A stretch of DNA of 43,568 bases, taken from contig JAZRKP010000060.1 of NCBI GenBank assembly GCA_045646365.1, positions 1-43,568 of the forward strand, given 5' to 3'. This DNA comes from SIG454 sp045646365. Its GTDB lineage: Bacteria > Bacillota > Clostridia > Monoglobales > Monoglobaceae. A program made the translations under genes and the position numbers. The notes under the pieces were generated by a model. The model had not been told where the DNA came from and searched no databases. It saw nothing but the letters and a program-made list of their open reading frames with translations. Positions 19,633 to 26,679 of this stretch are shown here, piece by piece. Position 1 is the first letter of the stretch. Each line of letters begins with the position of its first letter.

Positions 19633-21450
19633 TTATTCTGCAGACTTCAATGCTGCAGTATCAAAATCGCAAACAGGTGCTAAAGAATCCCATGTGTTCC
19701 ACAAAAATGCTCTTACTGTTGCCGCATCATTCGGAAGAGTCAAACCTAATGTTTCACCATCCACAGAGCCTAATGCCCCCGTCTGAATGTTTTTCAATTC
19801 ATAGAGCTCAGCATCCACGCACGCACCAAATTCATCATATACACCAAGTATTACTAAGTAATCCTTAGCTACCTCCGTTTCGTTTTTCAATCCAGCTTTT
19901 ACATAAACTGTATCCTCTGCATTAAACTCATCAATTGCAAATCCATCTGCATTAACAACTTCAAGATAGTTAGCATCTTTTACATTTACGGCTCCCGGAT
20001 AAACTTCTATATTATCTAAAAGTATTGACAACGAACCATTTGCATCTGTTCCGCCTGCACCAACAAGGGGTTCAGTATTGAAGAAGATTGTGTCAAGATT
20101 TGCAGCTGATGTTGTTGCGCCTGAAATTGCACCATAATATTCTCTGTTAATATATCCTTTAACTTCACCTGTTACATTGTTAACCTCAAGAACCGCTCTG
20201 TTCCATTCACGGTTATTTGGTGTTGCCTGATAACGGTTAGTGTTTCCGCCGTAACTATACCAGTCACTTCCATTAGAGCTTGGTCTGTTTCTGAGCTGAA
20301 TCCCCTGACTGTTACCAAGTATCATTGATGCATAAGTCTTGCTCCAATATTCTGCACCGGCAGTATCATTTAAGAAGAAACCAACATGATTTGTAGAACT
20401 TCCGCTTAATTTATAATCAAAACAAATTGTGTTTACCTTCTCATCTGTCATATACTTGATCAATCCTGAAAGACCTGCTCTTACATTTGTTTCTGCAGCT
20501 TTTGCGTCAAATGTAAGCTTTCTTACTACACCTTTAACAGGGTCCATAGCATAGCCATCTGTCATATGAGCAAATCCCGTATTAGACATATCATTTATAA
20601 GTTCCAACTCGGATGTTAATTCCGTTGTATCTGCAATTTTGGGCGCACCTTCATAAACCTTAATATTATCAAGCAGTATAGCCAAACCATTTTCCGCTGT
20701 TACAGCACCTTCTGTATTGAATAAAATTTTATCAATTTCACCTTTATTGGTAACTCCATCAGTAATCAGCCCGTAACCATTAGGATTTTGGAATGTTGTC
20801 GCCTGTCCGTTAATATAAATAGCAGTAATTTTTGTTCCGTTTTCATCTACTGCAATAGTTAATCTGTTCCACTGTTTGTTATCCGAATCCTGTGATATCC
20901 ATTTATCTCCAACATAATCATACCACTTTGCTCTATTTGCGTTAGGTCTTGCAAAAGCAGCAATACCGCCCTTGTTACGAAGACCAATAGCCGGGTACTT
21001 TGTGCCATTATCAGAAAGATCTGTTGCCGATGCACCCACGAAGAACATAGCTATATTACCCACTAAGGTTCCTGTTACTTTATAGTCAAAGCTTATTGTG
21101 TTTTCAGAGCCGTCTTTCATAAGTGCCGCCAAACCGTCCAGTGATGCAAGAACATCTGTTGCTACTCCGGATGTATTAGCTTTCTCGTTGAAAGTAAGCT
21201 TCATTACATTTTTATTTTTTTCACTGTCATATACTTCGCTTTTTGTCATCCCTGTTGCGGTTACCCCGGATCTTGAGTTATTTGTAAACGTCAGCGCATT
21301 GTCTGCAATAACAGGTACTGAAGCTTCAGGATCAGCTACCTCATAGTTTTCTGAAAGACCTGTCGTTGTGTTTGCAGATACTCCTGTTACCATACACGAC
21401 ATAACCATTGCTAAAACAACCATCATTGCCAAAAATCTTTTTGTTTTCAT
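19633..21450 (-). CDS. Secreted protein with two concanavalin-like modules, first gene of the saccharolytic operon
   Basis: The ATG at 21450 is preferred to one at 21498 because AAAGGAG lies 9 bases before it and a signal peptide (MKTKRFLAMMVVLAMVMSC, ending SANT) begins there. The product is 605 residues. Module A (about 45-260) is almost identical to the module in the 392-residue paralogue. Module B (about 275-490) is a diverged copy with the same landmarks (ISFDYK/ICFDYK, QWNRLTI/EWNRAVL, KILFNTE/TIFFNTE, LLDNIKVY/LLDNIEVY). The tail (about 530-605) is the shared module with YDEFGACVDAELYEL and VRAFLWNTW. No enzyme signature is seen; a surface glycan-binding function is inferred. It lies directly downstream of the operon promoter. 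Confidence 0.76.
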   Translation of the reverse strand: MKTKRFLAMMVVLAMVMSCMVTGVSANTTTGLSENYEVADPEASVPVIADNALTFTNNSRSGVTATGMTKSEVYDSEKNKNVMKLTFNEKANTSGVATDVLASLDGLAALMKDGSENTISFDYKVTGTLVGNIAMFFVGASATDLSDNGTKYPAIGLRNKGGIAAFARPNANRAKWYDYVGDKWISQDSDNKQWNRLTIAVDENGTKITAIYINGQATTFQNPNGYGLITDGVTNKGEIDKILFNTEGAVTAENGLAILLDNIKVYEGAPKIADTTELTSELELINDMSNTGFAHMTDGYAMDPVKGVVRKLTFDAKAAETNVRAGLSGLIKYMTDEKVNTICFDYKLSGSSTNHVGFFLNDTAGAEYWSKTYASMILGNSQGIQLRNRPSSNGSDWYSYGGNTNRYQATPNNREWNRAVLEVNNVTGEVKGYINREYYGAISGATTSAANLDTIFFNTEPLVGAGGTDANGSLSILLDNIEVYPGAVNVKDANYLEVVNADGFAIDEFNAEDTVYVKAGLKNETEVAKDYLVILGVYDEFGACVDAELYELKNIQTGALGSVDGETLGLTLPNDAATVRAFLWNTWDSLAPVCDFDTAALKSAE

Positions 21451-21512
21451 TTTTACATTCTCCTTTATATATAAAATTTTATTTTTTCTATTATCCATTT
21501 TACATCAAATTT

Positions 21513-21540
21513 ATTATACCATCCTTAATTATTTTGACAA
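21513..21540 (-). promoter_or_regulatory. Promoter of the saccharolytic operon
   Basis: On the - strand TTGTCA (21540-21535), a 16-base spacer and a perfect TATAAT (21518-21513). It lies 63 bp upstream of the first structural gene and 77 bp below the AraC terminator. The -35 box and spacer overlap the downstream copy of a direct repeat, as expected for an activator-controlled promoter. Confidence 0.75.
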
Positions 21541-21568
21541 AAAATATGTTCCATCTTGATTTTTTTGA
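21519..21568 (-). promoter_or_regulatory. Candidate AraC-type operator: direct repeat over the -35 region
   Basis: Two direct copies read on the + strand as CCATCCTTAATTATTTTGA (21519-21537) and CCATCTTGATTTTTTTGA (21551-21568), differing by one indel and two substitutions. Their starts are 32 bp apart, about three helical turns, so both would face the same side of the DNA. Paired direct repeats reaching the -35 box are the usual target layout of AraC-family activators, and such a regulator is encoded immediately upstream. Confidence 0.55.
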
Positions 21569-21616
21569 TATAACTTTTATATAATGAAAGCCCATAATAT
21601 AAAATAAATTACAAAA

Positions 21617-21642
21617 CCCCCTGTTCAGTATTGAACAGGGGG
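21617..21642 (-). terminator. Rho-independent terminator after the AraC gene
   Basis: Perfect 11-bp stem (CCCCCTGTTCA / TGAACAGGGGG) with a 4-base loop. Read on the - strand it is followed by TTTTGTAATTTATTTT. It separates the AraC-type gene from the operon promoter. Confidence 0.88.
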
Positions 21643-21712
21643 TAAATCTATTGAGGTATTAGTCGTTTCCTTGTGCATGACATATAATCTGCACAGGTGA
21701 ATAATAATTAAA

Positions 21713-22504
21713 TCATAAAGTTTTTTTGAATTCGCTTGGTGAAATTCCATATTTTTTCTTGAACATATATGAAAAATAATTACTGTCTTCAAATCCACAT
21801 CTGTTAGCAGTTTCAATTATTGATAAATTACCATTCATCAATAAATTTTCAGCGTGCTTAAACCTAATACTCATTAAATATTCAGAAAAACAATATCCCG
21901 TTTCCTGCTTAAATGTTCTTGATAAATGCTCTTGACTTACAGAACACAATTTAGCTGCATCAGCCAATGAAACATTTGAACTAAAATTTGCTTTAATATA
22001 TTCTATTGTCTTATATATATATTTGTTTTTTATAACTTTATTTACTTTTTGATTTGGATTTCTCGCTAACAATATAAACAGCATATAAACAAGACTTCTT
22101 AATGATTCCATTGAAAATTCATCTTGTTTTCCATAATCCTTTTTAATCTTTCTGAAAATATCGTCAATCTCCAATTTTATATTTTCATTGCGGTAAATAT
22201 ACTTAAAATTCGGAATTAACTCAACCACAGATTTTGGAATAAAATATTTTGAGCAATTAATCAAACTCCTTGAATAATTATTATCGGAATACTTTGTATT
22301 ATGTATTATGCCATTCGGTATTAAAACAATATCTCCTCTTTCCACCAAGTATGAACAGTTATCAATAAAATATTGGCAAGAACCATTTTCCATATAATAA
22401 ATTTCAAAAAGCCCGTGATAATGCTGTGGATACTCCAAAACATCTTTTGCTATATTGTCCACAAATAAAAATCCATTATCTTTATCAACTTTTATAGCAC
22501 TCAT
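21713..22504 (-). CDS. AraC family transcriptional regulator with cupin sensor
   Basis: A 263-residue regulator. Residues 1-110 look like an AraC-type cupin sugar-sensing domain (HYHGLFEIYYMENGSCQYF, then GDIVLIPNGIIHNTKY). Residues about 169-263 are the double helix-turn-helix domain: SLADAAKLCSVSQEHLSRTF, then IIETANRCGFEDSNYFSYMF with the family ending KKYGISPSEFKK. It likely senses a sugar from the target glycan and activates the operon immediately downstream, where a direct-repeat operator overlaps the -35 box. The ATG is preceded by AGGAAG, and a promoter lies 33 bp upstream of it. Confidence 0.93.
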   Translation of the reverse strand: MSAIKVDKDNGFLFVDNIAKDVLEYPQHYHGLFEIYYMENGSCQYFIDNCSYLVERGDIVLIPNGIIHNTKYSDNNYSRSLINCSKYFIPKSVVELIPNFKYIYRNENIKLEIDDIFRKIKKDYGKQDEFSMESLRSLVYMLFILLARNPNQKVNKVIKNKYIYKTIEYIKANFSSNVSLADAAKLCSVSQEHLSRTFKQETGYCFSEYLMSIRFKHAENLLMNGNLSIIETANRCGFEDSNYFSYMFKKKYGISPSEFKKTL

Positions 22505-22536
22505 AATATCACTTCCTATATCTGTACTTCACAAAC

Positions 22537-22565
22537 ATTATACACCTCTTCTCACTTTTTGTCTA
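22537..22565 (-). promoter_or_regulatory. Promoter of the AraC-type gene
   Basis: On the - strand TAGACA (22565-22560), 17-base spacer, perfect TATAAT (22542-22537), located 33 bp upstream of the AraC start. Confidence 0.65.
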
Positions 22566-22666
22566 TATGTAATTTCTGTATTTTCGACTTTTATATGAGT
22601 ATAACACCCATTTAAAGCTTTGTTAATGGATTCCACTCTCGCATATTTTTCGTTATACGACAAAGC

Positions 22667-22689
22667 CGCTGATTAACTCATAATCAGCG
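22667..22689 (-). terminator. Hairpin after the HepT gene
   Basis: Perfect 9-bp stem CGCTGATTA / TAATCAGCG with a 5-base loop, 22 bp beyond the HepT stop. The following - strand bases (GCTTTGTCG) lack a strong T-run, so termination is likely but not certain. Confidence 0.5.
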
Positions 22690-22710
22690 ACCTAAAAACA
22701 CTTTATTTAG

Positions 22711-23049
22711 CTATATCATAAATTTCGCACAATATTCCTTTAATGTTGGAATATCTCCAATTGCAGTTTCCCACAAAAGATCAATATCAATTTCCCCGTA
22801 GTTATGCGCAGCAATATTTCTCATTGCTTTAATATCTCTCCATGGCATAGCGTTGTTTTCCTTTTTAAATTCATCAGATAGCTTTCCAACCAGTTCTCCT
22901 ATCTGCAAAATACACATTGCTATTGCATGCCTTACTACGAAATCTATTTCGAATGTTTTCCGCGTAAGTTCAAAACGGATTATAATTGTCTCAATTTCAT
23001 TAGCATACTGTATAATCTTCTTAAGCACAATCATATCTCTACTGCTCAT
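22711..23049 (-). CDS. hepT: HepT-like ribonuclease toxin (DUF86)
   Basis: A 112-residue HepT family protein. The HEPN RNase motif R-X4-H-X-Y is visible as RNIAAHNY (Arg77, His82, Tyr84). In characterised pairs HepT is an RNase silenced when its MntA partner adds AMP to the Tyr of this motif. I place the start at the ATG at 23049, which has GAGG 9 bases upstream; an ATG at 23064 has no comparable site. The gene overlaps the end of the MntA gene by 11 bp, the usual coupled arrangement. The motif residues are intact, so the toxin should be active. Confidence 0.88.
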   Translation of the reverse strand: MSSRDMIVLKKIIQYANEIETIIIRFELTRKTFEIDFVVRHAIAMCILQIGELVGKLSDEFKKENNAMPWRDIKAMRNIAAHNYGEIDIDLLWETAIGDIPTLKEYCAKFMI

Positions 23050-23335
23050 ATAAAACAACCTCATTTTTAACCGACTCTTTAATCAATGAACGCTCAAGAG
23101 ACTGGTATGTTACTACATCTATATCCTTATCGAGTCTTTCCTTAAGTGTATTTACAAATCCATTAAACATAAACAACCCTTTCATTTCACCTTTATCAAT
23201 GAGCAGGTCAATATCACTGTCATTTGTTTGAAGTCCGGTAGAATATGAGCCAAAAAGAGCAACCTTTTTCACCCCATAATCTTTTGCGATATTTCCAACG
23301 ATATTTTTCAATTCATCAACCGTATATATTCCCAT
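23039..23335 (-). CDS. mntA: MntA-like nucleotidyltransferase antitoxin
   Basis: A 98-residue minimal nucleotidyltransferase. It has the GSX10DXD signature (Gly29-Ser30, then Asp41 and Asp43 in NDSDIDLLID) and a third acidic residue near Asp73 (DIDVVTY). MntA proteins AMPylate the HXY tyrosine of HepT to neutralise it. The ATG at 23335 follows a weak GGATGTGAG; a TTGAAT-N17-TATACT promoter lies about 36 bp upstream. The antitoxin gene comes first and overlaps the toxin gene. Confidence 0.9.
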   Translation of the reverse strand: MGIYTVDELKNIVGNIAKDYGVKKVALFGSYSTGLQTNDSDIDLLIDKGEMKGLFMFNGFVNTLKERLDKDIDVVTYQSLERSLIKESVKNEVVLYEQ

Positions 23336-23370
23336 ACACTCACATCCAATTAATAATCTTATTTATGTTT

Positions 23371-23399
23371 AGTATACATCATATTCTTCAAAAATTCAA
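23371..23399 (-). promoter_or_regulatory. Promoter of mntA-hepT
   Basis: On the - strand TTGAAT (23399-23394), 17-base spacer, TATACT (23376-23371), 36 bp upstream of the mntA start. Confidence 0.6.
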
Positions 23400-23433
23400 T
23401 ACTTTCTATAAAATTCACTGGTGGCAAATTTTG

Positions 23434-23482
23434 AACGCCTGTATGTATTTGAAAAACTAGTGTTCGAAAAGATACAGGTGTT
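23434..23482. repeat. Inverted repeat upstream of mntA
   Basis: Arms AACGCCTGTAT (23434-23444) and ATACAGGTGTT (23472-23482) pair over 11 positions with one G-T pair and a 27-base loop; TTT follows on the + strand. No + strand gene precedes it, so it may be a relic of a lost gene or a regulator target. Confidence 0.45.
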
Positions 23483-23565
23483 TTTCATAATTTCGCTTAA
23501 ATAAAGGCTTGTGCAATATATTTTTCAAACTACTTATGCTACAACAATCAAATCCATAACAAAAA

Positions 23566-23609
23566 TAAACCTTTTGGCAAAAAGAATTGCTATTTCGCCG
23601 AAAGGTTTA
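23566..23609 (-). terminator. Rho-independent terminator-like hairpin downstream of Fic
   Basis: A 13-position stem (TAAACCTTTTGGC at 23566-23578 with GCCGAAAGGTTTA at 23597-23609, one G-T pair) and an 18-base loop. Read on the - strand it runs into TTTTTG, so it could end transcripts coming from the Fic gene or from the tRNA-like segment. Confidence 0.6.
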
Positions 23610-23639
23610 AAATGTTAAATTGTATTATTTTAGCGGTGC

Positions 23640-23800
23640 AAAGACAGCAGGGCAGATGGGATTCGCCCCCCGATTAAATTACATACATTACACCTTTTTA
23701 TCATTACCCAATCACCGTCTGAGGGAGCGGAATGGATGCGTAGAGTTTTACAGTGCAATTATATCTCAAAAGTCTCGCTCTGCCAACTGCCTGAATCAAC
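23640..23800 (-). pseudogene. Degenerate tRNA-like fragments
   Basis: On the - strand, GGCAGTTGGCAGAGCGAG (complement of 23774-23791) closely resembles a tRNA D-arm, and GGCGAATCCCATCTGCCC (complement of about 23651-23668) resembles a T-loop plus 3' acceptor side. The two lie over 100 bases apart and do not share a matching acceptor stem or a clean anticodon arm, so this is not an intact tRNA. I infer remnants, perhaps scars of integration next to tRNA genes. Confidence 0.4.
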
Positions 23801-23939
23801 TCTGATTTGATGAAGTATATCTGTACTCTACTGCCTAGACGAATGACCTCTCTATACTCTCGAACATTTACTATTCTACATATTTATGCAATTTTCATCA
23901 AGGAGAATTCTCTCGATGCCCACATAATAAATGCCATCT

Positions 23940-24839
23940 TCATCGTGCCAGGGAATGAATTCTAAAATAGTTCATTATTCTATAAAAATCATCTTGAGCA
24001 GAAAGACAAGTGTCCCGAAGATAACCTTTTTCGTTCTCCCATTCTTTAAGTCCACGATAATAATACAGCTTGTGTTCTTCATCTATTATAAATGGTATAA
24101 TATTGTTTTTCAAGCATTCTTTGAACATTATAAGTCTGCCTACACGACCATTACCGTCCTGGAAAGGATGAATACGCGCAAATTTAACATGAAAATCAAT
24201 TATATCATCAATAGTAATTTCTTTTTTTGCATGATATGCGTCTAATAATTTTCTGATTTCCTCATGAACTTTTTCAGGAAGAACTGTATCCATTCCACCA
24301 ACTTCATTCGGCAATTTTTTATACTCTCCAACAGCAAACCAGTCCTTTCGGCTATCACTGGTGCCGGCTTTTAAAATATAATGTAATTCTTTTATATATT
24401 TTTCCGACAATTGGTATTTAGCATTATCAATAATAGAATCTATACATTTAAAGTGATTAGCAGTTTCTATTATATCGTCAACCTTTACACTTTGATCCGT
24501 TATGCCAATTGTATTGGTTTCAAAAATGTATCGTGTTTGATCATGAGTAAGGCGACTGCCTTCAATATGATTCGAGTTATATGTCAGATCTATCTGTATT
24601 CGATGATAAATACCTCCCGAAAGTCTGCATTCCTTCTGTTCCTTTAATATATCAAGCAACGATTTAGGTTTATTTGATTTTCTCTTTATGCGAAAAGGTT
24701 TCTCACTATCCTCAGGTATATTCCATGTTTTACCCGTTAAAAAAGCCCCGGGAATTTTACCATCCGCACAATACTTTCTTACGCTACGATCAGTTAAATT
24801 CCACCTTTTAGCAAAATCAGATACCGATAAATATTTCAT
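23940..24839 (-). CDS. Fic family AMPylator with N-terminal HTH and inhibitory helix
   Basis: A 299-residue protein. Residues 1-50 form a small helix-turn-helix DNA-binding domain (SVSDFAKRWNLTDRSVRKYC). Residues about 85-290 are the Fic core with the intact catalytic motif HPFQDGNGRVGR at 224-235 (His224). The inhibitory motif S/T-X3-E-G/N is present as SNHIEG at 89-94, placing it N-terminal to the Fic core, so activity is probably autoinhibited by Glu93. Fic enzymes transfer AMP from ATP to Ser/Thr/Tyr of targets. AAAGGAG lies 9 bases before the ATG. Its own promoter carries a palindrome, suggesting autoregulation through the HTH domain. It neighbours a HepT/MntA pair, whose antitoxin is also an AMPylator. 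Confidence 0.92.
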   Translation of the reverse strand: MKYLSVSDFAKRWNLTDRSVRKYCADGKIPGAFLTGKTWNIPEDSEKPFRIKRKSNKPKSLLDILKEQKECRLSGGIYHRIQIDLTYNSNHIEGSRLTHDQTRYIFETNTIGITDQSVKVDDIIETANHFKCIDSIIDNAKYQLSEKYIKELHYILKAGTSDSRKDWFAVGEYKKLPNEVGGMDTVLPEKVHEEIRKLLDAYHAKKEITIDDIIDFHVKFARIHPFQDGNGRVGRLIMFKECLKNNIIPFIIDEEHKLYYYRGLKEWENEKGYLRDTCLSAQDDFYRIMNYFRIHSLAR

Positions 24840-24869
24840 ATATATGACTCCTTTTGTTATTACTCATAT

Positions 24870-24898
24870 ATTATATCACATTATAGGAAATTTATCAA
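24870..24898 (-). promoter_or_regulatory. Promoter of the Fic gene
   Basis: On the - strand TTGATA (24898-24893), 17-base spacer, perfect TATAAT (24875-24870), 31 bp upstream of the start. The spacer holds a copy of the half-site TATAGGAA (24882-24889, + strand reading). Confidence 0.72.
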
Positions 24899-24929
24899 TA
24901 AATTTTACATATAAAAAATCAAGTTATTT

Positions 24930-24943
24930 TTCCTATATAGGAA
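24930..24943. promoter_or_regulatory. Palindromic candidate operator of the Fic gene
   Basis: Perfect 14-bp palindrome TTCCTATATAGGAA, 32 bp upstream of the -35 box. One half of it (TATAGGAA) recurs between the -10 and -35 boxes at 24882-24889. This is a natural target for the protein's own HTH domain. Confidence 0.5.
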
Positions 24944-24993
24944 TAAGTGTTTTACACAAATACTTTAAATGCAGAATTAAAAACAAATAAGCG

Positions 24994-25025
24994 AATGACC
25001 TCTTGCGGACTCGCAAGAGGTCATT
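24994..25025 (-). terminator. Terminator after lysS
   Basis: Perfect 14-bp stem (AATGACCTCTTGCG / CGCAAGAGGTCATT) with a 4-base loop, 72 bp beyond the lysS stop. The - strand T-rich tail is TCGCTTATTTGTTTTT; the + strand side also has a TTT run, so it may work both ways. Confidence 0.75.
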
Positions 25026-25097
25026 TTTCGTAAATTCTTTCGTAAATCGTATTTTTTTGTAGTCTTAATGCCGTAAAAACCGCACTGTTAAGCCAAA

Positions 25098-26663
25098 TTA
25101 TTTATCAAGTGGCTTCATTGTCGGGAACAGGAGTACATCGCGAATTGCGGCAGAATCTGTAAGAAGCATACACATTCTGTCTATACCAAACCCGATACCA
25201 CCCGTTGGAGGCATACCGATTTCAAGTGCTCTCATGAAGTCTTCATCTGTGGTGTTTGCCTCCTCATCACCAAGTGCCAAAAGAGCCTCCTGTGCTTTAA
25301 AGCGCTCTCTCTGGTCGATTGGGTCATTTAGCTCAGAATAAGCATTCGCCATTTCCCAACCGTTCATAAAGAACTCAAAACGCTCAACATGTCCAGGACA
25401 TCCTGGCTTTTTCTTGGTAAGAGGTGAAATCTCAATCGGATGATCCATAACAAATGTCGGCTGAAGAAGGTGTTCTTCAACAAAATCCTCAAAGAAGAGG
25501 TTAAGGATATCACCTTTTTGATGATGTTCTTCATATTCAACATGATGCTCTTTCGCAACTGCCCGTGCCTCTTCAACAGAATTGATTTCGTTAAAGTCAA
25601 CACCTGAATATTTTTTAACAGCATCAACCATTGTAATTCTTTCAAATGGCTTTCCGAGATCCATCTCAATACCGTTGTATACAATTTTAGTTGTGCCAAG
25701 GACTTCCATAGCAACATGGCGATAAAGCTTTTCTGTAAGATCCATCATACCGTGGTAATCAGTATATGCCTGATATAATTCCATAAGAGTAAATTCCGGG
25801 TTATGTCTTGTGTCAAGGCCTTCATTACGGAACACTCTTCCGATTTCATAAACCTTTTCGAGTCCACCAACGATAAGTCTTTTTAAGTACAACTCAAGAG
25901 AAATACGAAGTTTGAAATCTTCGTCAAGAGCATTAAAATGAGTTTCAAATGGTCTTGCAGCTGCACCACCTGCGTTTGAAACGAGCATAGGTGTTTCAAC
26001 TTCAAGGAATCCCTGCCCGTCAAGATATCTTCTGATAGCAGAAATAATCTTGGAACGCTTAATGAATGTATCCTTTACATCTGCATTCATAATAAGGTCA
26101 ACATATCTCTGACGATAACGAAGGTCGGTATTTGTCATACCGTGGAACTTTTCAGGCAACGGCTGGAGTGATTTTGAAAGAAGAGTAACTTTATTTACTC
26201 TAATAGAAATTTCACCTGTCTGAGTTGTGAAAACTTCGCCCTCAGCACCAACAATATCACCAATATCAAGCTTCTTGAAACGATTATATTCATCTTCACC
26301 GAGAATATCCTTTTTAACAAAGAGCTGAATCTGGCCTGTCACATCAGCAATATGGAGAAAACCAACTTTACCCATACCGCGTTTTGACATAATTCTACCA
26401 GCGACAATAACATTCTGACCATTCAAATCAGATATTTTTGCCTGTATAATTTCCACCTCATCGGAACCCCGTTTCGTAAGCTCGTGTTCCTCTTCGGTAT
26501 AGTTATCTTTAATCTGCGCTGCAGTATGAGTTCTTTCGAATTTAGTAATTTCGAAAGGATCCATCCCTGCTTCCTGAAGTTCGGAAAGCTTATCTCTTCT
26601 GATTTTAAGAATTTCTTTTAAGTCCTGAACCTGCTGTTTTTCCTGTGTATTATTTTCGTTCAA
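25098..26663 (-). CDS. lysS: Lysine--tRNA ligase, class II
   Basis: A 521-residue cytoplasmic enzyme that charges tRNA-Lys. The N-terminal OB-fold anticodon-binding domain (about 75-185, VIVAGRIMSKRGMGKVGFLH) is followed by the class II catalytic core with motif 2 YEIGRVFRNEGLDTRHNPEF and motif 3 PPTGGIGFGIDRMCML. Length and motifs are standard. The start is TTG at 26663, chosen because GGAG lies 8 bases before it and no in-frame ATG fits. It is 16 bp after greA and should be co-transcribed with it, a common pairing in Bacillota. Confidence 0.97.
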   Translation of the reverse strand: MNENNTQEKQQVQDLKEILKIRRDKLSELQEAGMDPFEITKFERTHTAAQIKDNYTEEEHELTKRGSDEVEIIQAKISDLNGQNVIVAGRIMSKRGMGKVGFLHIADVTGQIQLFVKKDILGEDEYNRFKKLDIGDIVGAEGEVFTTQTGEISIRVNKVTLLSKSLQPLPEKFHGMTNTDLRYRQRYVDLIMNADVKDTFIKRSKIISAIRRYLDGQGFLEVETPMLVSNAGGAAARPFETHFNALDEDFKLRISLELYLKRLIVGGLEKVYEIGRVFRNEGLDTRHNPEFTLMELYQAYTDYHGMMDLTEKLYRHVAMEVLGTTKIVYNGIEMDLGKPFERITMVDAVKKYSGVDFNEINSVEEARAVAKEHHVEYEEHHQKGDILNLFFEDFVEEHLLQPTFVMDHPIEISPLTKKKPGCPGHVERFEFFMNGWEMANAYSELNDPIDQRERFKAQEALLALGDEEANTTDEDFMRALEIGMPPTGGIGFGIDRMCMLLTDSAAIRDVLLFPTMKPLDK

Positions 26664-26679
26664 AGCAATCTCTCCTTAC

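Larger units (their letters stand above)
23336..23939. other. 604-bp non-coding stretch of the accessory island
   Basis: No credible protein gene on either strand. It holds the mntA promoter (23371-23399), an inverted repeat (23434-23482), a terminator-like hairpin (23566-23609) and degenerate tRNA-like pieces on the - strand (about 23640-23800). A 61-codon + strand frame at 23620-23805 is the antisense of the tRNA-like pieces and is not taken as a gene. Confidence 0.6.

Noticed and set aside
21098..21346. Open frame on the + strand inside the concanavalin-module genes, repeated at 19382
   Set aside because: Complementary frame of a strongly coding gene; the repetition only reflects the duplicated module.
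23620..23805. 61-codon + strand frame in the accessory island
   Set aside because: It reads the antisense of tRNA-like pieces and has the look of spurious antisense-tRNA translations; no ribosome site fits.
23876..23962. A coding-looking 28-codon tail in another - strand frame overlapping the Fic end (EFIPWHDEDGIYYVGIER)
   Set aside because: The Fic protein ends naturally near its YFRI helix. A frameshifted extension is possible but nothing confirms it; I see no family match.
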